DNA of 15,273 nucleotides, taken from contig DKCU01000066.1 of NCBI GenBank assembly GCA_002451555.1, positions 1 through 15,273 of the forward strand, in the 5' to 3' direction. The stretch's first letter is position 1. Each line of letters opens with the position of its first letter. The position numbers were made by a program, and so were the translations under genes. Of this stretch, positions 8,284 to 14,706 are shown piece after piece. The stretch is from Candidatus Segatella albertsiae. Its GTDB lineage: Bacteria > Bacteroidota > Bacteroidia > Bacteroidales > Bacteroidaceae. A model generated the notes under the pieces. It did not search any database, had not been told where the DNA came from, and saw nothing but the letters and a program-made list of their open reading frames with translations.

Positions 8284-8406
8284 ATGATTATAACACAAGA
8301 AAGCATATCTTGGCAATTGCTGGCAGCTGTCAACAGATCTGCAATCAACTGTCAGCAGAGATGCAGGCAACTGCTTGCAGCATTGCTAGCAGCTGCCAAA
8401 GATTAA
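8284..8406 (+). CDS. Possible 40-residue small protein with LLAA repeats
   Basis: An ATG-initiated frame runs to TAA at 8404-8406. The product is 40 residues and contains WQLLAAV (10-16) and RQLLAALLAAAKD (28-40), giving an Ala/Leu-rich C-terminal helix-like end plus two Cys. I recognise no family. No TAnnTTTG promoter or purine-rich ribosome site is evident directly upstream. The apparent peptide repeat may only reflect the DNA repeat beneath it (8310-8400). It ends 82 bp before the HU-like gene on the same strand. Confidence 0.2.
   Translation: MIITQESISWQLLAAVNRSAINCQQRCRQLLAALLAAAKD
8310..8400. repeat. Cluster of imperfect direct and inverted repeats
   Basis: ATTGCTgGCAGCTGtCAA (8316-8333) recurs as ATTGCTaGCAGCTGcCAA (8382-8399), 16 of 18 identical. 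Between them lie degenerate versions around 8344-8357 (ATCAACTGTCAGCA) and 8366-8380 (GGCAACTGCTTGCAG). TTGGCA at 8310-8315 can pair with TGCCAA at 8394-8399, so the whole stretch could close into a large stem. It is GC-richer than its surroundings. Its function is unknown. Confidence 0.6.
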
Positions 8407-8455
8407 ATAATTCTAATTCTTTAGAGTATCACAACCAACATATCTGATTATTATG

Positions 8456-8463
8456 TATATTTG
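8456..8463 (+). promoter_or_regulatory. Bacteroidota -7 element of the HU-like gene
   Basis: The plus strand reads TATATTTG, matching TAnnTTTG. Transcription would begin near 8470, leaving a leader of only about 20 nt before the ATG at 8489. No clear TTTG stands at the -33 position. The 28-bp element found before the three enzyme/transport units is absent here, so this gene is probably controlled separately. Confidence 0.55.
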
Positions 8464-8488
8464 CAATGAATTTTAAAACCGTAAGACT

Positions 8489-9091
8489 ATGGACTTAAAG
8501 TATGACATTTACAACATCTCGAATGTGGCAGGTAGTGGCGAACAACGAAAGTATGTTCGTCTGAAACAACAAAAGGCAATGACAGCAAGCGAACTGGAAG
8601 CCACCATCCAGAACCGTTGCTCGCTCACCAAGGGCGACGTAGCGGCAGTACTAGCTGAGCTACACGACATCGCAGTGCAAGAATTTTCTATGGGACGTCG
8701 TTTCTATATCCCAGAAATCGGATATTTCTCGCTTTCCGTCGGTCTAGATATGCCAGAAGAGAATCCCGACAAAAAGATTACCGGCAACGAAGTGCGCCTA
8801 CGGGGCATTAATTTCCGACCAGAGGCAAGATTGCTTCAAGAAGTAAGCAAAAGCATACACCATGTCGTACGCTCAGAATATACTAGCCAGTCGAAAAAAT
8901 ATGACGAAGAAAAACTCTGGGCAAAACTACAGGAATATTTCCAAACTAACCGATACATCACCATCCGTCTGATGTGCGACCAGTTTGGACTCAGTCGCCA
9001 CATGGCTCAGAAATGGATTGACCATTTCATACAAGAAGGACGCATGATAAAGGATGGAACCCCTCATGCGCCCATATATTTCATTATTTAA
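8489..9091 (+). CDS. HU-like (HU-HIG type) DNA-binding protein with C-terminal helix-turn-helix
   Basis: The 200-residue protein is cytosolic, with no signal peptide. Residues 1-125 resemble the histone-like HU-related proteins of Bacteroidota. There is a helical start with TASELEATIQNRCSLTKGDVAAVLAEL (32-58), then a beta part containing FYIPEIGYFSLSVG (72-85), a likely DNA-arm region, and LRGINFRPEARLLQEV (104-119). After a linker, residues about 140-190 look like a winged helix (YITIRLMCDQFGLSRHMAQKWIDHFIQEGRMIKD). It is the only plus-strand gene here and sits between susCD and the esterase operon, so it is either an inserted stand-alone gene or a local chromatin-type regulator. Its 3' end overlaps the convergent esterase gene by 8 bp. 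Binding to DNA is a family inference and no target is visible. Confidence 0.85.
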   Translation: MDLKYDIYNISNVAGSGEQRKYVRLKQQKAMTASELEATIQNRCSLTKGDVAAVLAELHDIAVQEFSMGRRFYIPEIGYFSLSVGLDMPEENPDKKITGNEVRLRGINFRPEARLLQEVSKSIHHVVRSEYTSQSKKYDEEKLWAKLQEYFQTNRYITIRLMCDQFGLSRHMAQKWIDHFIQEGRMIKDGTPHAPIYFII

Positions 9092-10994
9092 ACAGATGCG
9101 GTACAAATTCCTTCAGGCATCTTCTCCAGGTAAGCCACTCATGATGAGTGCCTGGGGATACGTACCCATCGAGTTTAACGCCAAGGTCTTTCAACTGCTG
9201 CGCCATCTTCTCCGTACCGAAGTTCTCCTCGGAACCACAACCCATAAACATATAATGGATGTCCTTATTGAATTTCTCTGAATTGGCGAAGGCACCATTG
9301 AAGGCGGTCTTCACATCCACGCCAAACAAGGCACCACTAAAGGTACCGAAGGCAGAGAACTTATCCATGTTGTTGAGCACCGTGTTGAAGGTCTGGCAAC
9401 CGCCCCACGACAGTCCTGCCATCGCACGATGGTCTCTATCAGTGTAGGTGCGGAAGGTATTATCGACCATCGGAATCAAGTCCTTAATGATAACCTCATA
9501 GAAGCTGGCACCATACTGGTTGCGCTCCTCATCCACGTTCTTGCCAGGACGAGCCACGAAAGGTTGCTTCACATCGCCACTCTCCATCACCACAATCATT
9601 GGTTCAGCCTTGCCTGCGGCGATAAGATTGTCCATGATGTGCTGCATCATGCCCTGATGGCTCCAACCCGTCTCATCCTCGCCCATGCCGTGCTGCAGAT
9701 AAAGCACAGGATAGCACTTGGTGGTATTGGTCTCATATTCAGCAGGCGTATAAACCATCGCTCTGCGGAACTTGCCCTGCGATGCGGCATAGTAAGATAC
9801 CGAGCGAACCTGACCTTGCGCCACGCCCTGCTGCGGACGATAGTAGTTGCCCTCCTCGCCTTCTGGCACTTCCAAGCCTCCAGCCTCTCGACAACAACCG
9901 AAATAGGTCTCGCTGGCAGGGTCAACCACCTGCACGCCATCCACATTCAGGAAATAATAGTGGAAGCCCACCACCAATGGATCGCTCACACCATACCAGT
10001 CGCCATCCAAGTCTTTCTTCATCGGATATTTCTTGCCGCAGATGTCGAAAATCACCTGCTTAGCCTCTGGCGCATGGAGCTTCACGTATGCTCGGCGGTC
10101 CTTATCCACACGAGGATAGTTGCTATCTGGGATGATACCGAGCAAAGAGAGCATCATGTTGGCGTAACGCTTTCCCATCGTGCGATAACTCTCGGCGATG
10201 AAATGCAAGCCGTCGCCACGTTGAGGGCATCCCTTGGAAGAGATGACGTGAGCGGTAGGAATCGTCTTGGCGATGTCATCCACCACAGCGATGTGCTGCC
10301 AGCAATGTCCACCCATATCCTGCTGTACGGTCTCGCCCACGAGCAGAGGCACATCCTCAGCCTTCAGGTTCAAGTCCTTGAGGATGTCGTTATAGACGGT
10401 CTTCACTCGGTTTGGCCAATTAGGATCGCCATTGTTGGTCTCGCCTTGGTGCAAGAGAATGCCCTTGATGACACCCTGCTGCTTGGCAATCTTGGCTAGT
10501 TCGATGAGACGAGCGTAAGGATTGTCGTTGTATTGCGAGGCGAAGTTCTTCATCCAGTCGGGCTGCTTCTTCAAGTAAGCCTTGTAGGTGCGCTTGTCGA
10601 AGAGGTCGATGCTGGCACCGCCCACAGCCACGGTGATGGTTCCCACCTTGATGCTGTCTGGAAGATTGTCCACCATCTTTCTACCGAAGTAATCAACAGG
10701 AGTCAGTCCTGTACTCGGACGAGCCTGAGGCGGCACGGCAGTATGCCATTGTCCCTTCTTCCATCCCGCCTTCTCGTCATCCACGGCATACATAGCCTGG
10801 AAGCGAGGATTCACACCTGTTCGGTCGATGTCCTCGATGGCGGCATTGCCCTCCATGTTCGACTGACCGAAGCAAAGATAGATTTGGAAATTTGGGTCAG
10901 GCTTTGCCTGCGTAACCTTGTTGCTCACTTTCTGCGCCATCATCGGAAGGCACACCATCGCAAGCATCGATGCTAAGATTGAAATTCTATTCAT
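9084..10994 (-). CDS. Double esterase, CE6-type SGNH domain then CE1 domain
   Basis: The 636-residue protein has a signal peptide at 1-20 (ending MMAQ). Residues 33-287 form a CE6/SASA-type acetylxylan esterase: the nucleophile Ser45 in FGQSNMEG, LLHQGETN (180-187), and the Asp261/His264 pair in DGLHF. A linker with an early-set immunoglobulin-like domain follows (about 295-365). Residues about 395-636 form an alpha/beta-hydrolase of the CE1 acetyl/feruloyl esterase type, with YLQHGMGEDETGW (432-444), the nucleophile Ser529 in GLSWGG and the catalytic His in GTHHEW (615-620, probably His618). The two halves should strip different ester groups from xylan. It is the last gene of a three-gene operon, 20 bp after the other double esterase, whose domain order is the reverse. 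The protein carries no C-terminal sorting tail. Confidence 0.93.
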   Translation of the reverse strand: MNRISILASMLAMVCLPMMAQKVSNKVTQAKPDPNFQIYLCFGQSNMEGNAAIEDIDRTGVNPRFQAMYAVDDEKAGWKKGQWHTAVPPQARPSTGLTPVDYFGRKMVDNLPDSIKVGTITVAVGGASIDLFDKRTYKAYLKKQPDWMKNFASQYNDNPYARLIELAKIAKQQGVIKGILLHQGETNNGDPNWPNRVKTVYNDILKDLNLKAEDVPLLVGETVQQDMGGHCWQHIAVVDDIAKTIPTAHVISSKGCPQRGDGLHFIAESYRTMGKRYANMMLSLLGIIPDSNYPRVDKDRRAYVKLHAPEAKQVIFDICGKKYPMKKDLDGDWYGVSDPLVVGFHYYFLNVDGVQVVDPASETYFGCCREAGGLEVPEGEEGNYYRPQQGVAQGQVRSVSYYAASQGKFRRAMVYTPAEYETNTTKCYPVLYLQHGMGEDETGWSHQGMMQHIMDNLIAAGKAEPMIVVMESGDVKQPFVARPGKNVDEERNQYGASFYEVIIKDLIPMVDNTFRTYTDRDHRAMAGLSWGGCQTFNTVLNNMDKFSAFGTFSGALFGVDVKTAFNGAFANSEKFNKDIHYMFMGCGSEENFGTEKMAQQLKDLGVKLDGYVSPGTHHEWLTWRRCLKEFVPHLFK

Positions 10995-11014
10995 AGAACT
11001 ACTTTTTAATGTTC

Positions 11015-13252
11015 TTATTTTATAACCACCTTCTTTCCATGGTGAATATAGATGCCCTTGGTAGGACGAAGTACTTTCATACCTTGCAGGGTATAGTAAG
11101 CATCATCCAGCCCCTTCTTGGCAACAACCATCATAGGCTTTTCGATATCTGTAGTAGCGCTCGTCTCGTATGCGAGGGAGAAGCCAGGACCATTCCAGTT
11201 GGTACTCCAACCCTGAATGTGCTTGCCTGAAAAATCGGCATTGGCAATGAGATTCTCGTCAGAACCTTCCTTCACTAGCTTCAGGTCGTCAATATCAAGC
11301 GTACCTGCGTATGTACCAAAGACGAACTGGAAGGTATCCAAGTCAAACTGGGCGGTGAAGTTCCAAGTCAATGTCTTCCAATCGCCAGCCTCAACAGAAT
11401 AAGCAGCCAAGTACTGTACATCGGCACTGTTGCCCCACTGGTTCTTGTTGCTGCTAGCATTCCAAATAGGCCAGAAGCCCAAGTTCTCGCAGTTGGCGGA
11501 AGTTCTCACCTTCATGGTAAGTGTATATTTGGCATCCTTCTCCAAAGCCTTTGGCAAAGCATAAACCGCCTGACGGTCCCAAAGGTTCTCACCAGCCGTA
11601 CTCTCATAACGAATAAAATAGTTGCGATTCTCGGCTGGTGTCACACCCAAGATTTCAAGCATTGTCTCGGCATAACGCTTGCCAAACATACGATAGCCCT
11701 CAGCGGTGAAATGCAAATGGTCGCTCTGCAAAGGACAATCCTTAGAAGATACAACGTGGGCTGTAGGAATGGTGCCGGCGATATTGTCGATGATGGCATT
11801 GTGCCCCCAACAAGCCGCACCTTGATCTTTCTGTCCCAGTTCGCCAACGAGTAATGGTACCTCCTCAGCATTGAGACCTAAGTCGGCAAGAATGTCGTTA
11901 TAGATTTTCTTCACCTTGGATGGCCAGTCTTGCTGACAGTTGTTGGTCTCTCCCTGATGCAAGAGAATACCCTTGATGACACCACTCTTTTGAGCAATCT
12001 TAGCCAACTCGATGAGACGAGCGTAAGGATTGCCACCATATTCCTTGGCATAGTTGCGGAGCCAGTCGGCAGTGTTGGCATCGTTCAGATAAGTTTGATA
12101 CTTATCCTTATCGAAGAGGTCGATGCCGGCACCGCCCACCGCAACTGTGATGGTACCCACCTTGTATTCGTCTGGAAGGCTCTGCACCATATTGCGACCG
12201 AAATAATCCACAACAGAGAGACGAGTCGTAGGACGAGCCTGCGGAGGAGTAGCCGTATGCCACTTACCCATCGTCCAACCAGCTCCTGCATTATCGAGGG
12301 TATATATCGCCATAAATCGAGGATCTACACCCGTCTTGTCCTGTGCCTCGATATTGGCATTTCCCTCCATATTGCTCTGTCCGAAGCAGAGATAAATCTG
12401 AAAGTTAGGGTCTGGAGCGGAATGCTCATTGAGTTTGTATCGCTTGAAAAAAGCCCAAAGTTCCTTGGATGTCTCCACACCGCCGACCTCATCAGAATGC
12501 CAATGTCCCTTGCCATCGATGGCAACGAGGTTCACCTCCACATCGTCGTTTACATTATTATATATATAGCGAGTTGATTTTCCAATCTTTGCATTGGCAG
12601 GATAAGGAGTAACCACCTGAGGGTTCTCCGCATTGCATCCCTCATAGTCAGCCCACTTCTTCACATATTCCGTAATGGCAGGATAGCCACCTGCCACATG
12701 AGAGGGGTCGCCACCCCACTTGAACACATCGTCGGCAGTACCATGCACATGCATGATAGGCAACTTACTATTAGCCTTAGGTTGCTTGCCAATATCAACA
12801 CCACTCACAGGACCGAAAGCAGCAATTCTATCAGCCAAAGTCTCCAAACAATGATAACCTAACCAACTGCCCATGGAGAAACCAGAGAGATAGATGCGGT
12901 TCTTATCGACGTTGTATTTCGTTTGCATCTGCGTCATAACAGCCTCCACAAAGTTCACGTCGCTTGTGCCGTTGACATCCCACATATTATTATTGCCTTG
13001 CGGGAAAGTCACGATGAAGTGCTCACTATCCGCCACACTTTTCCACTGCGTATGTTCATACTGATATTGAGCACCTTGGTTCATACCATGAAGAGAAATC
13101 ACCAAGGCTGGTGATTTCTCTACATTTTTAGGAACATAAGTCAGAGTCTTACGAGTCGATGTTCCCACCTTTACTTCCTCCCAGGTCTGTGCCACCATTT
13201 GGAGGCACATGACCATAAGGAGTGAAGAAAGAACTGTTAGTCGTTTCATCAT
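11015..13252 (-). CDS. Double esterase, CE1-type domain then CE6-type domain, carbohydrate-binding module and sorting tail
   Basis: The 745-residue protein has a signal peptide at 1-21 (QMVAQ). Residues about 25-273 form an alpha/beta-hydrolase of the PHB-depolymerase/feruloyl esterase group of CE1: LHGMNQGA (54-61), Ser126 in GFSMG, HGTADD (170-175) and GKGHWH with His250. Residues 281-537 form a CE6/SASA esterase closely similar to the neighbour's (Ser293 in FGQSNMEG, LLHQGETNN, Asp511/His514 in DHLHF). Residues about 543-700 look like a CBM4/9-type beta-sandwich with many aromatics (LGFWPIWN, TLDIDDLKLVKEG, NLIANADFSG, GWSTNW). The end, YYTLQGMKV then GIYIHHGKKVVIK (719-745), is a Prevotella-type C-terminal sorting domain, so export by type IX secretion or surface anchoring is likely. 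It begins 3 bp after the upstream stop codon. Its substrates are probably acetylated or feruloylated xylan. Confidence 0.92.
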   Translation of the reverse strand: MMKRLTVLSSLLMVMCLQMVAQTWEEVKVGTSTRKTLTYVPKNVEKSPALVISLHGMNQGAQYQYEHTQWKSVADSEHFIVTFPQGNNNMWDVNGTSDVNFVEAVMTQMQTKYNVDKNRIYLSGFSMGSWLGYHCLETLADRIAAFGPVSGVDIGKQPKANSKLPIMHVHGTADDVFKWGGDPSHVAGGYPAITEYVKKWADYEGCNAENPQVVTPYPANAKIGKSTRYIYNNVNDDVEVNLVAIDGKGHWHSDEVGGVETSKELWAFFKRYKLNEHSAPDPNFQIYLCFGQSNMEGNANIEAQDKTGVDPRFMAIYTLDNAGAGWTMGKWHTATPPQARPTTRLSVVDYFGRNMVQSLPDEYKVGTITVAVGGAGIDLFDKDKYQTYLNDANTADWLRNYAKEYGGNPYARLIELAKIAQKSGVIKGILLHQGETNNCQQDWPSKVKKIYNDILADLGLNAEEVPLLVGELGQKDQGAACWGHNAIIDNIAGTIPTAHVVSSKDCPLQSDHLHFTAEGYRMFGKRYAETMLEILGVTPAENRNYFIRYESTAGENLWDRQAVYALPKALEKDAKYTLTMKVRTSANCENLGFWPIWNASSNKNQWGNSADVQYLAAYSVEAGDWKTLTWNFTAQFDLDTFQFVFGTYAGTLDIDDLKLVKEGSDENLIANADFSGKHIQGWSTNWNGPGFSLAYETSATTDIEKPMMVVAKKGLDDAYYTLQGMKVLRPTKGIYIHHGKKVVIK

Positions 13253-13255
13253 CTT

Positions 13256-14317
13256 TTACTTAATTATCATTTTCTTTCCATTCTTAATTACAATACCTTT
13301 GTATTCCTTGCCTACCTGCTGACCAGCGAGGTTGAATGTCTTACCATCCTGAGCAACCTTCTGTTTCTCTATCTGAGAGATACCATCAGTTGCAGATGTA
13401 ACAACACGCTTGATACTCTTGATCTTCACTGTCTGTGCCTTGGGATCTGTATTCTGCAAGAAAACATTGACAACCTTAGTGGCCTTATCACTCTTAGCCA
13501 GCACATCCTCCTTTGTAATCGTGAAAGAAGCCTGGGTTGAACCTACTTCCACAGCAAAATATGCAGCAATATTCGCATCCCATGTTACACTTTCATCCTT
13601 TACATCCGTATTATAACCAAGGTTAAGACCGGCGGTAGTAGGCTGTTCGAACTCAACGGTATAAACTTGTTTTTCATTTGAGTTGACATCATAGGTAGCA
13701 AGTGTACCATTCTCATCGGTAGAAACCGTAATCAAACTCCACTGTCCTGGGAATACGATAGTTGGGGCTGCATACGATGTCTTTCCCAAAACAGACTTAT
13801 TCCATCCCCAAGAGATAGACAAAGGAATTTCTTCTTCTGTATTGTCTGCCTTGATAAGATAAGCCTTCTTAAGAGATACCTCTACTCCCGGTGCCAAGCC
13901 TTGGAAATCAAGCAAGTCTATCTGCTTGCCGGCAAACTTTTCTCCAAAATTGACAACAAATTCGCCATCACCAGAAAAGCCAGCATATTGGATAGGATCG
14001 CATTGATAAGTGGTATTGTAATCAGGACTCTTGACACCTATCACAATATTAACGCCATCATCTCCTACAGGCTTGAAATCAGAGAACAAGATTTTGACAC
14101 CTTTATATTCATCTGCAGAGATAGAACCCTTGCCACCCAACAAACCAATGGCACCATATTTACCACTGCAAGTATATAATTCAGGAAGATCTGCTCCCTC
14201 ATGAGTCTTGATAGTTGCACTGGTTCCAGCACCACCAAAATACAAGGTTTGCGCTGTCTGAGCATTAACACTTGCAGCAATGAAAGCTGCGGCAATCAAA
14301 GTAAAAAACTTTTTCAT
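13256..14317 (-). CDS. Secreted protein of unknown function with two beta-rich domains and a sorting tail
   Basis: The 353-residue protein has a signal peptide at 1-20 (AASVNAQ) and no lipobox. I recognise no catalytic motif. Residues about 22-166 and about 168-308 both look beta-rich and have a similar plan: a G/A-rich opening, a strand-turn-strand around YKGVKILFSDF and VYTVEFEQP, and a closing VEVSLKKAYLI or TVKIKSIKRVV strand. They may be a duplicated beta-sandwich, as in carbohydrate-binding modules. The tail (about 311-353, TDGISQIE then FNLAGQQV and GIVIKNGKKMIIK) matches that of the downstream esterase. It is the first gene of the esterase operon (3-bp gap), with a promoter at 14399-14406. 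The context suggests a xylan-binding or surface accessory protein; this is an inference. Confidence 0.85.
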   Translation of the reverse strand: MKKFFTLIAAAFIAASVNAQTAQTLYFGGAGTSATIKTHEGADLPELYTCSGKYGAIGLLGGKGSISADEYKGVKILFSDFKPVGDDGVNIVIGVKSPDYNTTYQCDPIQYAGFSGDGEFVVNFGEKFAGKQIDLLDFQGLAPGVEVSLKKAYLIKADNTEEEIPLSISWGWNKSVLGKTSYAAPTIVFPGQWSLITVSTDENGTLATYDVNSNEKQVYTVEFEQPTTAGLNLGYNTDVKDESVTWDANIAAYFAVEVGSTQASFTITKEDVLAKSDKATKVVNVFLQNTDPKAQTVKIKSIKRVVTSATDGISQIEKQKVAQDGKTFNLAGQQVGKEYKGIVIKNGKKMIIK

Positions 14318-14398
14318 AAGCTCTATAATTTTGTTATTAAGTTAATAAGTCAATGATTGAAGTTTAATTATGGATTTGAGATGTTTCAAATTCGACGG

Positions 14399-14406
14399 CA
14401 AAAGTA
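14399..14406 (-). promoter_or_regulatory. Bacteroidota -7 element of the esterase operon
   Basis: The minus strand reads TACTTTTG, identical to the susC box and followed by GCCG, close to the GTGCCG that follows the susC box. Transcription would begin near 14392. No TTTG stands at the usual -33 distance, again pointing to activation from the upstream element. Confidence 0.65.
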
Positions 14407-14424
14407 ATAGAAAAAGTCGAAAAG

Positions 14425-14452
14425 TATTTTGTGTAAAATAACAAATACTTTA
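14425..14452 (-). promoter_or_regulatory. Putative PUL operator, esterase-operon copy
   Basis: The minus-strand heptamers are TAAAGTA (14446-14452), TTTGTTA (14439-14445), TTTTACA (14432-14438) and CAAAATA (14425-14431). The element ends 18 bp before TACTTTTG, the same as in the other two copies. A TTTCTTA at 14460-14466 lies 21 bp upstream of the TTTGTTA, mirroring the extra copy upstream of susC. Confidence 0.6.
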
Positions 14453-14466
14453 TGAAAAATAAGAAA

Positions 14467-14504
14467 TGGGACTTGATAACCAATATGTTAGCTATCAAAC
14501 CCCA
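14467..14504 (-). terminator. Intrinsic terminator downstream of the GH10 gene
   Basis: On the minus-strand RNA, UGGGGUUUGAUA (14504-14493) pairs with UAUCAAGUCCCA (14478-14467) through 12 continuous pairs, two of them G-U. The loop is 14 nt. The tail is U-rich, UUUCUUAUUUUUC (14466-14454). The two wobbles mean that a plus-strand transcript would fold less well and lack the tail. It lies about 200 bp after the GH10 stop and directly in front of the esterase promoter region. Confidence 0.75.
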
Positions 14505-14571
14505 TATATGTTACAACGTATAAAGAATCAGCCTAAAAATAACGAAGTCGAACTGCCTAAAGAAACGAGAT

Positions 14572-14605
14572 AAGGTCGGTCGAGCCTCACGGTTCAACCG
14601 ACCTT
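14572..14605 (-). terminator. GC-rich stem-loop after the GH10 gene, possible first terminator or mRNA 3' stabiliser
   Basis: AAGGTCGGT (14572-14580) pairs with ACCGACCTT (14597-14605). After one mismatch a further 5-bp stem (14582-14586 with 14591-14595) closes a TCAC loop. The following minus-strand sequence TTATCTCGTTTCTTT is only moderately T-rich. It could terminate, or protect the GH10 mRNA end ahead of the stronger terminator 70 bp further on. Confidence 0.55.
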
Positions 14606-14706
14606 CACGACTAACATAAATTTCGGTTAATCTTATATATGATAAAACCTAAACTAATGTTCTATGATCACTTGTAACTTATCTAAAAGAAAATTACAAC
14701 CAAACT

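Larger units (their letters stand above)
7984..8488. other. 505-bp divergent intergenic region between susC and the HU-like gene
   Basis: The left part (7984-8101) is the susC leader, in which I see no strong fold. The middle holds the susC -7 box (8102-8109), the shared operator (8128-8155) and a further heptamer pair (8163-8176). The part at 8177-8280 is AT-rich with no recognisable element. From 8310 to 8400 there is a GC-richer cluster of short direct and inverted repeats that overlaps a possible 40-codon reading frame. The HU-like promoter is at 8456-8463. Confidence 0.6.
14318..14706. other. 389-bp intergenic region between the GH10 gene and the esterase operon
   Basis: From right to left in the direction of transcription it holds an AT-rich stretch (14606-14706) with nothing clear, a GC-rich stem-loop (14572-14605), an intrinsic terminator (14467-14504), the operator-like element (14425-14452), the -7 box (14399-14406) and a leader of about 75 nt. 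No small gene is evident. Confidence 0.6.

Noticed and set aside
8310..8400. CRISPR array
   Set aside because: There are only two near-identical 18-mers with degenerate copies between, no regular spacers, no leader and no cas genes in the window.
8410..8463. The shared 28-bp operator before the HU-like gene
   Set aside because: At the corresponding position upstream of TATATTTG there is neither TTTGTTA nor TAAAGTw repeats.
9126..9155. Hairpin CCAGG...CACTCATGATGAGTG...CCTGG just after the HU-like gene, as a possible terminator
   Set aside because: It lies inside the esterase coding region, spans the codons of the conserved GTHHEW motif, and is followed by GGGGATACG rather than a T-run on the plus strand.
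9429..10499. Long plus-strand open frame (356 codons) opposite the CE6-CE1 esterase
   Set aside because: Its His/Leu/Val-rich translation is what antisense to this coding sequence gives, and the opposite strand has full catalytic motifs of two esterase families.
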